Origin: Owenia fusiformis
Taxonomy: Eukaryota > Annelida > Polychaeta > Sabellida > Oweniidae
Length of the DNA stretch: 64,000 nt
Direction: 5' to 3'
NCBI GenBank assembly: GCA_903813345.2
Contig: CAIIXF020000006.1
Location: 5,508,989 to 5,572,988 of the forward strand
The notes under the pieces are model-generated. The model did not search any database. It was not told where the DNA came from and saw only the letters and a list, made by a program, of their open reading frames with translations. A program made the translations under genes and the position numbers. Shown here one piece after another: positions 33,330 through 45,485 of the stretch (positions within the stretch are counted from its first letter, which is position 1; every line of letters begins with the position of its first letter).

Positions 33330-35205
33330 ATTTTGTTTCTTGGAAGGGCTCCATATGACATTCTATGACATTGCGTTTCATGAAAAGGCTCCATATGACA
33401 TTCTATGGTATTGTGTTTCTTGAAAATGCTCCATGTGACATTCTATGACATTTTGTTTCTTGAAAATGCTCCATGTGACATTCCATGACATTGTGTTTCT
33501 TGAAAAGGCTCCATATGACATTCTATGGTATTGTGTTTCTTGAAAATGCTCCATGTGACATTCTATGACATTTTGTTTCTTGAAAATGCTCCATGTGACA
33601 TTCTATGACATTTTGTTTCTTGAAAATGCTCCATGTGACATTCTATGACATTGTGTTTCTTGAAAAGGCTCCATGTGACATTCTATGACATTTTGTTTCT
33701 TGAAAATGCTCCATGTGACATTCTATGACATTGTGTTTCTTGAAAAGGCTCCATGTGACATTCTATGACATTGTGTTTCTTGAAAAGGCTCCATGTGACA
33801 TTCTATGACATTGTGTTTCTTGAAAATGCTCCATGTGACATTCTATGACATTTTGTTTCTTGAAAATGCTCCATGTGACATTCTATGACATTGTGTTTCT
33901 TGAAAAGGCTCCATATGACATTCTATGACATTTTGTTTCTTGAAAATGCTCCATGTGACATTCTATGACATTGTGTTTCTTTAAAAGGCTCCATATGACA
34001 TTGTGTTTCTTGAAAAGGCTCCATATGACATTCTGTGACATTGTGTTTCTTGAAAAGGCTCCAAATGACATTTTGTTTCTTGGAAGTGCTCCATATAACA
34101 TTCTTTGACATTGTGTTTCTTAAAAGGGCTCCATATGACATTCTATGACATTGTGTTTCTTTAAAAGGCTCCATATGACATTGTGTTTCTTGAAAAGGCT
34201 CCATATGACATTCTGTGACATTGTGTTTCTTGAAAAGGCTCCAAATGACATTTTGTTTCTTGGAAGTGCTCCATATAACATTCTTTGACATTGTGTTTCT
34301 TGAAAAGGCTCCATATGACATTGTGTTTCTTGAAAAGGCTCCATGTGACATTTTATGACATTGTGATTCTTGAAAAGGCTCCATATGACATTCTATGATA
34401 TTGTATTTCTTGAAAATGCTCCATGTGACATTCTATGACATTTTGTTTCTTGAAAATGCTCCATGTGACATTCTGTGACATTGTGTTTCTTGAAAAGGCT
34501 CCATATGATATTCTACGACATTGTGTTTCTTGAAAAGGCTCCATGTGACATTCTATGACATTGTGTTTCTTGAAAAGGCTCCATATGACATTCTATGACA
34601 TTGTGTTTCTTGAAAAGGCTCCATGTGACATTCTATGACATTGTGTTTCTTGAAAAGGCTCCATATGACATTGTGTTTCTTGAAAAGGCTCCATGTGACA
34701 TTCTATGACATTGTGTTTCTTGAAAAGGCTCCATATGATATTCTATGACATTGAGTTTCTTGAAAAGGCTCCATATGACATTCTATAACATTGTGTTTCT
34801 TGAAAATGCTCCATGTGACATTCTATGACATTGTGTTTCTTGAAAAGGCTCCATATGACATTCCATGACATTGTGTTTCTTGAAAGGGCTCCATATGACA
34901 TTCTATGACATTGTGTTTCTTGAAAAGGCTCCAAAAGACATTCTGTGACATTGTGTTTCTTGTAAAGGCTCCATATGACATTATGTGACATTGTGTTTCT
35001 TGAAAAGGCTCCATATAACATTCTATGATATTGTGTTTCTTGAAAGGGCTCCATATGACATTCTATGACATTGTGTTTCTTTAAAAGGCTCCATATGACA
35101 TTGTGTTTCTTGAAAAGGCTCCATGTGACATTCTGTGACATTGTGTTTCTTTAAAAGGCTCCATTTGACATTCTATGATATTTTGTTTCTTGAAAAGGCT
35201 CTTAG
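33330..35205. repeat. 40-bp minisatellite, about 47 copies, with 30-bp short units
   Basis: The unit ccatatgacattctatgacattg...ttgaaaaggct is 40 bp. Several units lack one of two adjacent tgacattct/tgacattgt decamers and are 30 bp, for example near 33990, 34170, 34310 and 35090. A block around 33960-34130 recurs almost unchanged around 34140-34300, so units have been copied in groups. Minus-strand frames of up to 153 codons follow from the period. Confidence 0.96.
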
Positions 35206-36088
35206 GCAAGCAATTAGCATTCCTGATAAGAAACTGTTTCATGCTTAATGATTGACTATAAACTAAGAATAAGAATGACAGAAGCAGATAACCATGTTTA
35301 AAATATAACTCAAACATAACAGAATTCAATCCAAAATTCCTTTTTTGAATTCATATGAGTCTCTGACTATTTTTGGGTTTTGACTATACCTATATATAAT
35401 TTATTGCTATTTTCAGATTATTTTTTTATTCGTCATTTCAAAAGATGTCCGAGTGATAATGAATTATTTGCAACAAGAATACTGATAATTGATCTTATTT
35501 TCTAAGCTAACCCATGAAAGAAATATCAGATTTGTAAAGTTTTAAATGGTAAATCAAGTGGAAAAAATTGGAATAAGCATGGAATTAAATGAATAGACAT
35601 GCAGTCAACACTATCAATTGTATAGAAATGCCAAGAAATTTAATAATTTTAGAATTTTAATAAGATTTTGAAGGGAAATGGTGTTCAAAAATAGCTTTAC
35701 TCTACACCTTAATGAACAACAATTGCAAATATATATTTACAAATTGAAAGACAGCATCAGTGGTGTTCACATGAATCCTAAATTATAAAATTGAATGATT
35801 TATTATAAATCTTGAACTTGGAGAGAAAGGACCTGAAGCAGATCTAACATAAAAAAATGTAATGCAAGGGTGAATTAACTATTATTAGAAAGATATCAAG
35901 TTGAACTATTATCTTTCTATTATTGATGATGCAAACGCATCTGGATGTCATTCTGTACTAGCACTTGTCAAATATACACTACTGTACTGTGTATACTTTT
36001 ATTTGGAATTTTACATTAATGGTGAATGTCTTTTGGATAAATGAAGATTTCCTCTGCATTTATTCATTCATTTAGGTTGATGTTTACA
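35206..36088. other. intron sequence with nothing recognised
   Basis: AT-rich and low in CpG. No splice-bounded open frame was found. Confidence 0.4.
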
Positions 36089-36089
36089 C

Positions 36090-36340
36090 TATAATTTTTT
36101 ATTTTATTTTTTTTATTTCGTTTATTTCATAATACATCATACAAACAGATACAGGGCCTACGCCGAAGCATTATTGGCCCTGTTAAAGTAGTTACAATAT
36201 AGGTTAAAAATAGGTCACAATGTAAAAATGATAGATATAAAACATATTTATGAACATGAAAATAATCGTGAAAACGTGAAGACAGGTCAGAGATATATGT
36301 ACACTATAATGTTGTCATATATGATGGCTAAAATGTCATT
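36090..36340 (-). mobile_element. probable 3' end of a retroelement (minus strand)
   Basis: Read on the minus strand, the sequence holds a stem-loop ACAGGGCC...GGCCCTGT (36163-36184 region), then tattatgaaataaacgaaataaa and an A/T-rich tail at 36090-36120. This is the layout of a LINE or SINE tail with an AATAAA-type signal. The 5' extent is unknown and no coding region is recognised. Confidence 0.4.
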
Positions 36341-38079
36341 AATGATGTCACTGATGTCATATTTGGGCATTCGAGCTAAAAATAGGAATTCAGTGTATAT
36401 AAACACTTTTGCATATACCATTTTGAAAGATACCTGAAAATTACAAATCATTAAGGTCTAATACAATACAGAGCACTACAGTAGACAGAATGTGACAAAT
36501 ACAGGCAGAATCAGAACTGGAAATACAATACAGTTAAATGTTTCAAAAACACATGTGCATTGAAGCATTGAAAGGAGCATCATTAATATTGGTATTTCTC
36601 ATTGGGAAGACTGAATTACACTGTATATTGATGCCTTCAAGCATGATCCTGCCATGATAAAGACTGAACAAAGCTAATTCTTTATTCAAAGCACATCTAC
36701 GCATCTTCAGTTAATGATGGGAATTTTTGCTTCATTAATGACCAAGTTGTCATTTTATAACTACATCCATCTTATGATTATCATCATCATTAATGTTTCA
36801 TCTTTTGTCATTGAAGAGACTATATATAGATGGATATATCTGATCTATTCTGAAAAGTATTGGAGTGATGGCATTAGGCAGGGTGTTTTGGTGATATATA
36901 TGCTTCATTTATAAATGAACAGAACCAGGTAGTGGCATACTCTTTCATTAATTCTTGCTATTTTGCTTTTCTCCAGCACTCTTTGGTTCGTATACCTTGA
37001 CTTGCTCAATATAAAGGAAACCATTTCCTTTTCTTATCACTTGTGATTTACAGTTGAAAGTATATTGTGGGAATGTTCAGTCTCAAATTCTCATAAATAT
37101 AGCAAAATAACACCACTTGGGTTCACGATTCAAGTAATCATAAAAATGCCACTGCTTTCATTGTATCTTCTTGGAACAAGAGTTATTATCTAGTGGCACA
37201 TTTTGCCATCATATCAGTTTGAGAGGCTGTACACGAAGCTGTCTTTTAAAGCAGATCTGAAATCAAGCTCTGGAAAGGGTAAATTGTATTATGAAACAGC
37301 ATTAACTTTTGAAATGGGCAAACAAGCCCTGTCTGTAGCTGAAATATCATAAGAGCACTTGTATCTACTTGAATTAAATTATTGAGTTTTACATTGTGAA
37401 AGATCAGTATTATATCAGTTCCTAAATCTAGATGGTTATTGCTGTAAAAACAAATGGTGTGATGACATTCAGAATATTTATTGCTTTTGTTGGATGGATA
37501 ATTGAAATAATATTCTTGTTATTCTTCAAAAATTATATATTGATGATCTTACATAATGAGCATTATTTTTTATTGATCCAATTATGATGGAGTAATTTAC
37601 AAATGTTATTCATCATGTGACATGGTTATGGTTCAGTAAAAACAATGTTGTCAATCTGCCATGAATATTACACTGGTCTTGCTTATTTCAAGCCATTCCA
37701 TGCCATTTCACCCTAAGTTATATGATTTTCTGGCATTTCTGAAGTATTTAGTTTTTCTATTTATATTTACTTTCTTTATTCCTTGCTTATTCTGCTAATT
37801 TTCACTTTATTTTCTGTTTGAAATCATATCCATCTTACAATTTCCTGGCCAGGCTTCAATAAGTGGATATATCTGATGCATAAGTGTTCTTTCTCAAACA
37901 GCCTATATAGTAATAGGAAACAATCTGAACAGAATGCAACTGAAAAATAAGTCAGAATACAATAACAAAGGAAATTACCAAAATATGACACTAAAAAGAT
38001 GGAATATGAATACAAATAATTGCATATTATCCTCTATCTGAACTGAAAACTGTCAAAATTATTGGATATCTTATTTTAG
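36341..38079. other. intron sequence with nothing recognised
   Basis: AT-rich. Open frames here (36714-36914, 37824-38015) have hydrophobic, AT-driven composition and no splice sites. Confidence 0.4.
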
Positions 38080-38118
38080 CAAAAGCCGCAATGAGAAGAA
38101 CACTTTCTGCGCCATCAG
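38080..38118 (+). CDS. 39-nt internal micro-exon, phase 1-1
   Basis: Bounded by ttattttag and atcag|gttcgt. In phase 1 it gives AKAAMRRTLSAPSG across the junction. RRTLSAP fits an R-x-x-S-x-P 14-3-3 binding pattern and matches the style of the 31456 exon. Its G+C content stands out against the intron. The donor is below consensus and the exon is short, so alternative or tissue-limited inclusion is likely if it is real. Confidence 0.5.
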
Positions 38119-38295
38119 GTTCGTATATGGAGGTGTTCCTATGTGTACACTGTGAAGTCCTACCTAATGCAATTTGTTAATAAAATTGAGAGGGATCCTT
38201 TATTGACCGTGTGTTGTTCATTTGTGTGAAGTTGGAGATCTGCATGTTTTGTTTCATTTTTGTTCTAGAAAAAATGTACCTTTTCATTATGAAAC

Positions 38296-38350
38296 GGATT
38301 ATTATTATTATTATTATTATAACTTTTATTGACATATAGTATCATAACAT
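38296..38350 (-). mobile_element. possible LINE 3' tail with (ATT)n
   Basis: On the minus strand tgtcaataaaagtt is followed by a (AAT)n tract (38298-38320 on the plus strand), typical of a CR1/RTE-like 3' end. Only the tail can be supported. Confidence 0.35.
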
Positions 38351-38614
38351 GATTACATTAGTCAGAAGTATGGTAAACTAGATTGAAGTGTCATTATGGC
38401 AGACTATGATTTGACATTTATGCAACATTTAAAAGTTTATAGTTAAAATCATTTTTACAAACCATTGGATTTGGCATTTATTAATGAATGTTAACATTTT
38501 AAAAATTATTTGAATGTAGATGTTAGTGTGAAACATTACTAATTTGAGTATTACTAAGGACAGTAATTAATTTGAGTATTACTAAGGACGGTAATTAATT
38601 TGAGTGAGTGAGTA

Positions 38615-38965
38615 CAGTAAAACCTGTCTAATCTGAGCGCCATTGAGACGGGCTTAAAGCATTCAGATTAGGAGGTGTTCACATTTCAAGGTTTTTGCAT
38701 TTGCGAGATTCCGTATTCTGAAGAAATGTGAACACATTCTTGGTACATATTTAAAGTTCATTTGACCACAAAGCTCTACGGCATTTCAGAAATTTGAAAA
38801 TTCGTGTCATGCTGGAAAGCCTTATTAAAATCAAGGCCATTCAAGTTTTTCCCCAAAGTTTTGATATCATAACAATATTTGAGCAATTTTGTATGAGACC
38901 GAAAAAAAGATTAAGATTGGAAGGTGTTGAGATTAGCCAGGTGTTTAGATATACAGGTTCTACTG
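38615..38965. mobile_element. 351-bp pogo/Tigger-type MITE (TA target site)
   Basis: CAGTAAAACCTGTCTAATCT and the complement of CTGTATATCTAAACACCTGG face each other, with ...GGTTCTACTG closing the right end. TA stands on both sides (38613-38614 and 38966-38967). The ends have the CAGTA-AACCT form seen in pogo-like elements. There is no transposase. A partial copy of the left end is at 42405-42486. Confidence 0.8.
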
Positions 38966-38967
38966 TA

Positions 38968-39846
38968 TAAGCAATTTACAGGATACAATTATATTTGCCT
39001 ATTTCATTGTGTATCCACACTAAATTACCTCAGCACAATATATAAATGCTCTCCCAGGAAATGGTAAAGCTTCATAAGATAAGAAGTTTGCAAGTGCACA
39101 GACTTCCATTTATAAAGATAACATCCCTTGCTTTAGTAGATCACATATTCCACCTTTAAAGGTGCAACAATAAGTGCAGAGAGGTCATTCAATGATCATG
39201 GACCAGTGTCAAAATATATTTAAGTTTGGATATTTCATCAAGACTAACATATATTTTCATTATCTACAAAGAAACCCCCTGGATTAACATTATTTCAGCT
39301 GATATTGATCTTGAAACGTGGTGGATCTTAAAAATCTATAAGTGGGACTCCCTTTATAGAAGCTTTGAACTAAATTTACACTTCTTAATGCTCAAATTGA
39401 TAGTTTATACATACATTTTAAGAAAATAGGTATGTCAAAGAAGGTGTTAAGCCAAATATTGACCTTATAGCTCAGAAAAATAAAAAATTTCGAATTTTCC
39501 ATCTACAGTCCTTGATGCCCCTTTAAGGTAGAGGGTAAACTCACAACCTTACAGGAATAATGTGAATGAGGGAGGGGGATGCTGCTGAAATGAATATTTA
39601 AATTAATTAATGAGAATATATTATTACAATTTGTAACATTGAATGTCGATATTACAAAAAGGTGAACATGTTACTCTGAGCATAGATGTATATCAGCCTA
39701 TATGTTATCATATACTCTACAACCTGTGTAGTCTTATATATTTCAACTGTTAAAATTGGAATCTGCAGGTGCTTCCACATGTACAGTTTTAAAATAAACA
39801 GATCTGCATGCTACCTATAAATGAATGAGTGCTTTGATGTTTTCAG
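38968..39846. other. intron sequence with nothing recognised
   Basis: AT-rich. One frame (39226-39429) ends beside a gtatgt motif, but the donor is out of frame with any ATG. Confidence 0.4.
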
Positions 39847-39936
39847 ACCAAACATTCAAGGGTGCAACAAAAGGGCTGGGGATGGTGCACAATCACTCGG
39901 AGTCACCTACTGGTTCCCATTCACCTGCCTTTGGGG
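39847..39936 (+). CDS. internal coding exon, 90 nt, symmetric phase 1-1
   Basis: The acceptor tgttttcag and the donor tggg|gtaagt bound 30 codons open in phase 1. The residues read DQTFKGATKGLGMVHNHSES followed by PTGSHSPAFG. The His, Ser, Pro and Gly content suggests continued disorder, with SP and SPA phosphorylation-type sites. The exon can be skipped in frame. It lies 1.7 kb after the micro-exon at 38080 and 300 bp before the 43-bp minisatellite. Confidence 0.7.
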
Positions 39937-40254
39937 GTAAGTAGCAAGTATTTCACCAAATCATCTCCTTCACTCTTACTTTTGATATACATTCTACTCG
40001 GTCCCATAGAAACAATTACAATGGAGGCTGACATACTACCCTTTCCTGCTTAGGGATCAGAATTTCAAAGCTTTAGGTCTCTGCCCCCCCCCCCCATGTC
40101 CCTGATTTCCTTTCTCCAATACTCTCCCTTGATTCCCCTCAAATTGAACCTAAGCTTGGGTGATTCACCAATTGACTGCAACAGATATCTTTTGAAAACT
40201 GGAGATATTAGCAATTCATCAAGTCTGATGAAGAAACTCTAACTTCTAGTATAG

Positions 40255-41590
40255 ATGGTAGCACCAGTATATTATCAACATTTTAAGACCCACATCTCTG
40301 GTAGTACCAGTATATCATCAGCATTTTTGGAACCTACATCTCTAGTAGTACCAGTGTATTATCAGCATTTTGGGACCCACATCTCTGGTAGTACCAGTGT
40401 ATTACCAGCATTTTGGGATCCACATCTCTCATAGTACCAGTGTATTATCAGCATTTTGGGACCCATATCTCTGGTAGTACCAGTGTATTATCAGCATTTC
40501 GGGACCCACATCTCTGGTAGTACCAGTGTATTATCAGCATTTCGGGACCCACATCTCTGGTAGTACCAGTGTATTATCAGCATTTTGGGACCCACATCTC
40601 TGGTAGTACCAGTATATTATCAGCATTTTGGGACCCGTATCTCTGGTAGTACCAGTGTATTATCAGCATTTCGGAACCCGCATCTCTGGTAGTACCAGTA
40701 TATTATCAGCATTTTGGGACCCACATCTCTGGTAGTACCAGTATATTATCAGCATTTTGGGACCCACATCTCTGGTAGTACCAGTATATCATCAGCATTT
40801 TTGGAACCTACATCTCTGGTAGTACCAGTGTATTATCAGCATTTTGGGACCCACATCTCTGTTAGTACCAGTATATTATCAGCATTTTGGGACCCACATC
40901 TCTGGTAGTACCAGTGTATCATCAGCATTTTTGGAACCTACATCTCTAGTAGTACCAGTATATTATCAGCATTTTGGGACCCACATCTGTGGTAGTACCA
41001 GTATATTATCAGCATTTTGGGACCCACATCTCTGGTAGTACCAGTATATTATATCAGCATTTTGGGACCCACATCTCTGGTAGTACCAGTGTAGTATCAG
41101 CATTTTGGGACCCACATCTCTGGTAGTACCAGTGTATAATCAGCATTTTGGGACCCACATCTCTGATAGTACCAGTGTATTATCAGCATTTTGGGACCCA
41201 CATCTCTGGTAGTACCAGTATATTATCAGCACTTTGGGACCCATATCTCTGGTAGTACCAGTGTATTATCAGCATTTTGGGATCCACATCTCTGGTAGTA
41301 CCAGTATATTATCAGCATTTTGGGACCCACATCTCTGGTAGTACCAGTGTATTATCAGCATTTTGGGACCCACATCTCTGGTAGTACCAGTATATTATAT
41401 CAGAATTTTCGGATCCACATCTCTGGTAGTACCAGTATATTATATCAGCATTTTGGGATCCACATCTCTGGTAGTACCAGTATATTATATTAGCATTTTG
41501 GGATCCACATCTCTGGTAGTACCATTGTATTATCAGCATTTTGGGATCCACATCTTTGGTAGTACCAGTAGCATTTTTGGAATCTACATC
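40255..41590. repeat. 43-bp minisatellite, about 31 copies
   Basis: The unit cattttgggacccacatctc...tggtagtaccagtgtattatcag has few substitutions; some units gain two bases (tatatc for tatc), which shifts frames late in the array. Frames on both strands between 40714 and 41647 are by-products. Confidence 0.96.
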
Positions 41591-43400
41591 TACATAAACT
41601 CTTGCAAGCTCTTGAATCTAAAACAGACAAAAATATATAAATCCTAAAAATCCTATAAATCAGAATGTCTTTTATCTTGGCAGTTGTATTTCATAAAAAA
41701 ATTATATTTAGTTATTTTAACCTACAGGTGAGTTTTCAGTCCTTCAGTTAAACTTCAACATGAAATATTTATATTAGGATTAGTATCAAAACTTGATGCA
41801 AATCCTTGTTTGAATAAAAAAAGCCAGAGATGATCTGTAATATGTCAAACCTTAATAACATTGAAAGAGTTCATATAAAATCAATCCTATTCATTCAGAT
41901 TCTTCTGTTTATTATGGATTTATCAAAATTGATGAAATCTAAACTGATAGTTGTCTCATAAATCTTGGAATAAAATGGTCCAATGCATTAACTATCAGTG
42001 AATAAGACTCAGTTGTCATGGTTATGATTTTGAAATAATAAACAAATATGTTGTCAACATGCAACATTAAATAGACTTGCCAGATTAGAAGGTCTGTCTC
42101 ATATTTTGGTGTTGATTTTTATTAAATGGGCAATGATCATTGTGGGTGTTTCATTCATGGGACATAGTTTAGGGTTGGGATGTTAATTGAGTTATGTTTG
42201 ATTGAATGATTTCATTGCATGGTTGATACTCATTTGAACTAGTTGCCTCTTACCAAATCACTAAGGCCAAGGCAAATAGATAAATGTTCCACATAGCAGT
42301 ACTCTTAATTGGAACTTTACAATTTATGGATCCAAGTCAGAGTTCAATGATTACATAGAGATGACCTTAAAATAATATTAATATGAATAAGTTTTATAAA
42401 CAGTACAGTAATATCTAATCTGAAGTCACAGCTGTAATTGGCCAAAGGTCTTCTAAATAGATTCTGTTCACATTTCAAGGTTTATTTACAAGGGAGACAA
42501 TTCAATTACACAGATGCGAGTAGGTAGTTACCAGGTTCGCCACCAGGTGGCTGATTCGGGGGAATTAACATGGCAGGGTATTATAAAATTCTACGAGGCG
42601 ATAAAATGATATCACGCAGACAATATAAACTAGAAATTAGAATATCAACTGAATATTTGTCACTATATTTTTACAATTATAAGTAAATAAAATGAACATG
42701 TAAACATTGTTTTTTGTCAGTTTTATGTCAGCTTTACAGTTAATATTATTGTGACTATTGTGACGGACCTATTTTCTCAAAAGAGAATAAATTATCTGAC
42801 CTAATTTCCAACAATATTGTGGCGCGAAATGCAAATGTGATATCACACGGATATGCGTGAGATAAACGATATCACACGCATATGAGTTTGATAAACGATT
42901 TTCTGGAAAATATCACACGGATTTCAATAATATCAGAAATATCAATAGCTGTTATTGTACAGATAACACATTAATCGTGGGATAAAAGGAAAAATTATCT
43001 GCCCAACACAAGAAAAGATATTTCACTTTTTGTGGTTTTACAACATGGGGTCTATGGGGAATCTCCCCGACCTAGAAGTCACATTTCCAAAGAAAATTAA
43101 ATTTTCAAAGTTGATAAACACTTTTCAAAACCACATTTCTAAATGTAATTTTACATGTAGATTCCAAATATGACATCAGTTTGACCGAATTGTGAATTTT
43201 AATGACGTAAATCAAGATTATCTCGCATCTGGGATATTGACTTCACAAAATGAATGACAAAAGTGACCTTTGACTTTTAGGTCAAAAGCAGAAGCAAAAT
43301 GAAGATTACTCCATTGTCACATTGTTAGATGTATGGATTGAAAATGTCATTCTTGCATGCTTAAATATTCCATGATTCCATTGCTTTTCTTTGTAATATA
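41591..43400. other. intron sequence; CpG-bearing patch at 42500-43000
   Basis: Most is AT-rich and unassigned. Between about 42595 and 42930 the phrase gatatcacacg/gatatcacgc recurs four times with ataaacgat, perhaps an old element. A perfect donor at 41729 (cag|gtgagt) follows an ATG frame that exits in phase 0. Confidence 0.4.
42405..42486. mobile_element. solo left end of the pogo-like MITE
   Basis: acagtaatatctaatctgaa and gttcacatttcaaggttt match the start and inner left part of 38615-38965 in order, with a diverged centre. No right end is present. Confidence 0.55.
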
Positions 43401-43639
43401 CGAGGGGTGATCCAAAAGTCTTGGACGCCCCGCTCTAACTTTGCTATTTTTTAATATAATTACATGAAACTTTCAGATAATAAAGATCAACATTTTAACA
43501 ACTTTATGTATAAGTTTCAACAGAAAATAATATATTTTAGCTACTTATCTACATATCTTTTAATACCAGGTCCCTGCCACCCGGAACGGTATTTAAATAT
43601 AGCAAATCACGTCACAACTGTTATAATATGGCAAATACT

Positions 43640-44415
43640 TTAGGTGCAGGTACACAACCTAACACCAGCCATGATATGAGAGAATTTTCGATTTTCAATC
43701 TGAGTGTCATCTGTCATTATCATCTTCACATATTAAGACCTACTTTTGAACATATTTTCCACGAATTTGAACACATTTTTCATACCACTTTACCAAAGAA
43801 TGGGCGACATTTATGAAACCGCCATTGCTTATGTGATACAAATGCTTCTGGAGTGCTACTCTAAACCTCATTCAATGGGTAAAAAACATTTTCTTTCAAC
43901 CCTCCTTTCAACTTGGAGAAAAGGAAGAAAATCACATGGAGCCATAGATAGACTGTATCGTGCATATGGTACACTGGCGGATATGGGGGGGGGGCCCAGG
44001 GGCCCGGGCCCCCCCCCCCCTTGGGTGGGCCCAGAAAAAAAAAATTGTGCCCAAAAAAAATTTTAAGTAGGCCTTTTTGGTCATAAATTGGCCTTATAAG
44101 GCCTTATTTGTTAATTTTAGGCCAAATTTTGAAGAAAATGGGCCTCAAAATTTCAAAATTTGGGCCCACTTTTGGGTTTATGGGGCCCAAAGTTTTTTTC
44201 TCAGACCACAAGTTTGGGCCCCCCCCCCTTGTTGGTTCCCAGATCCGCCCCTGTGGTAGCTGCTCAAGGTCAGTAATAGTGAAAATATCTTGTAGTATTC
44301 TTTGTTCCACTTTGATTTCTTTCGTGTTCTGCATTTCAGCAGCCATCTTGCAGCAAAAATGATACCAGAATGAGGGTTGCTTGTCTGATGGCATTTTCTT
44401 AGAATTTGACATGTG
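43640..44415 (-). pseudogene. broken mariner transposase
   Basis: On the minus strand the C-terminal part after the insertion reads MAPCDF, then after a one-base frameshift FFLFSKLKGGLKENVFYPLN (about 43950-43870). This corresponds to the APCDFFLFPKLK segment around the third catalytic Asp, and later residues follow the family pattern with in-frame stops. The upstream part (44100-44400) has lost the recognisable catalytic region and is cut by the 282-bp element. It cannot make a functional enzyme. Confidence 0.8.
43972..44253. mobile_element. 282-bp G/C-run MITE nested in the mariner, 5-bp target duplication TGGTA
   Basis: CACTGGCGGATATGGG and CCCAGATCCGCCCCTG are imperfect inverted ends with TGGTA on both sides (43967-43971 and 44254-44258). 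Just inside both ends are long runs of G and C around gggcccaggggcccgggccc. The middle repeats gggccca and ggcctt motifs in both orientations. It interrupts the transposase pseudogene. Confidence 0.85.
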
Positions 44416-44782
44416 CGGCCATTGTCATATGTGACATTATAATTAAAACACAATTAATTGGTTGCCTAGTACTAAAGGAAGTAAACTAACATGGTTTAAT
44501 ATTCAAAATTCAAAGAAATATAGTGGTCAAGACTTGCGAAACAAGTGAAATGGCGGTAACATTTAAGGCTGACAGTTGCCATGTGCGAATACCGTTCCGG
44601 GTGGCAGGGTCCCTGTATTAAAAACTATCTAGAAAACTATATAAAATATATCATTTCTCCATGAAATTAACACACAAAGTAGTTAGGTTGTTGGTCTTTA
44701 TTATTGGAAAGTTAAAAGTAATTTTATCAAAAACCAACAAAAATAGAGCAGGGCGTCCAAGACTTTTGGATCACCCCTCGTA

Positions 44783-45485
44783 AATGATCATTTTCCTATA
44801 TAATTAGAAACATTGTTATATTGCTGTTATCCTGCTTTATCCTTGCCAAGTTCAGTTAATTCAATTCATTTTGCTTTAATGTTTCTCTTTTCAGGAGAGT
44901 TTGATTTTGAATCTTAAAGGGATTTGTCTTGACTCTGAATTTGACAAGATCCTTTGATTATTAGCCAATCAAATTAGCTCATTCACTTTTCATCACCCAA
45001 TCAGATTTACTGTCACATAATGTCTTCATAAGTAAATGACAATTAATTCATGTTCAAACCAACATGAAAGTCCATGGCAGTTTCTAGTATATACGAGAGG
45101 GGCTGTGTGAAGAGGTGTAGTAGATTTCTCTGTCCTTGTCTGAAAGTGTGGGAATTGCTTCTAGTCATATATCTTTATATTATGATTAGGGCACATTGAC
45201 ATGCCTCATAAGCTACATCTTTCTAAAAGAACATGATGTGAATATGTAGAATTATTGTACTCTTAGGATGAGTTCTTCTCTTCATAGTATTTACCTGTTC
45301 ATAAAGGTATATGAGGAAAATAGTTGTAATTGTTCTCAGACAGAATGAACTGAGAGGGGACATTAAGCCCAGCGGGTCTTAATATAACATAATATTTTAA
45401 AACTGGAGCTTAACCTCACCAAAAAGAAAGTTATTCCAGGGTGTCATGATATTACAAAGTCATATACAAACTCACTTTAAAAACA
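44783..45485. other. intron sequence with a possible short terminal exon at 44895
   Basis: A good acceptor (tttctcttttcag) at 44894 is followed in phase 1 by GEFDFES and a TAA. No polyadenylation signal of quality follows within 100 bp. Confidence 0.3.

Larger units (their letters stand above)
43401..44780 (-). mobile_element. mariner element with ~190-bp terminal inverted repeats, carrying a nested insertion
   Basis: The ends CGAGGGGTGATCCAAAAGTC and the matching complement GACTTTTGGATCACCCCTCG are flanked by TA (43399-43400 and 44781-44782). Similarity between the arms extends about 190 bp inward to the matching GTCCCTGCCACCCGGAACGG blocks at 43570 and 44590. Without the 282-bp insert the element is about 1.1 kb. 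A broken transposase runs on the minus strand between the arms. Confidence 0.92.

Noticed and set aside
41667-41728. ATG frame ending at cag|gtgagt
   Set aside because: It exits in phase 0, and the peptide is hydrophobic and AT-driven, not like the other first exons.
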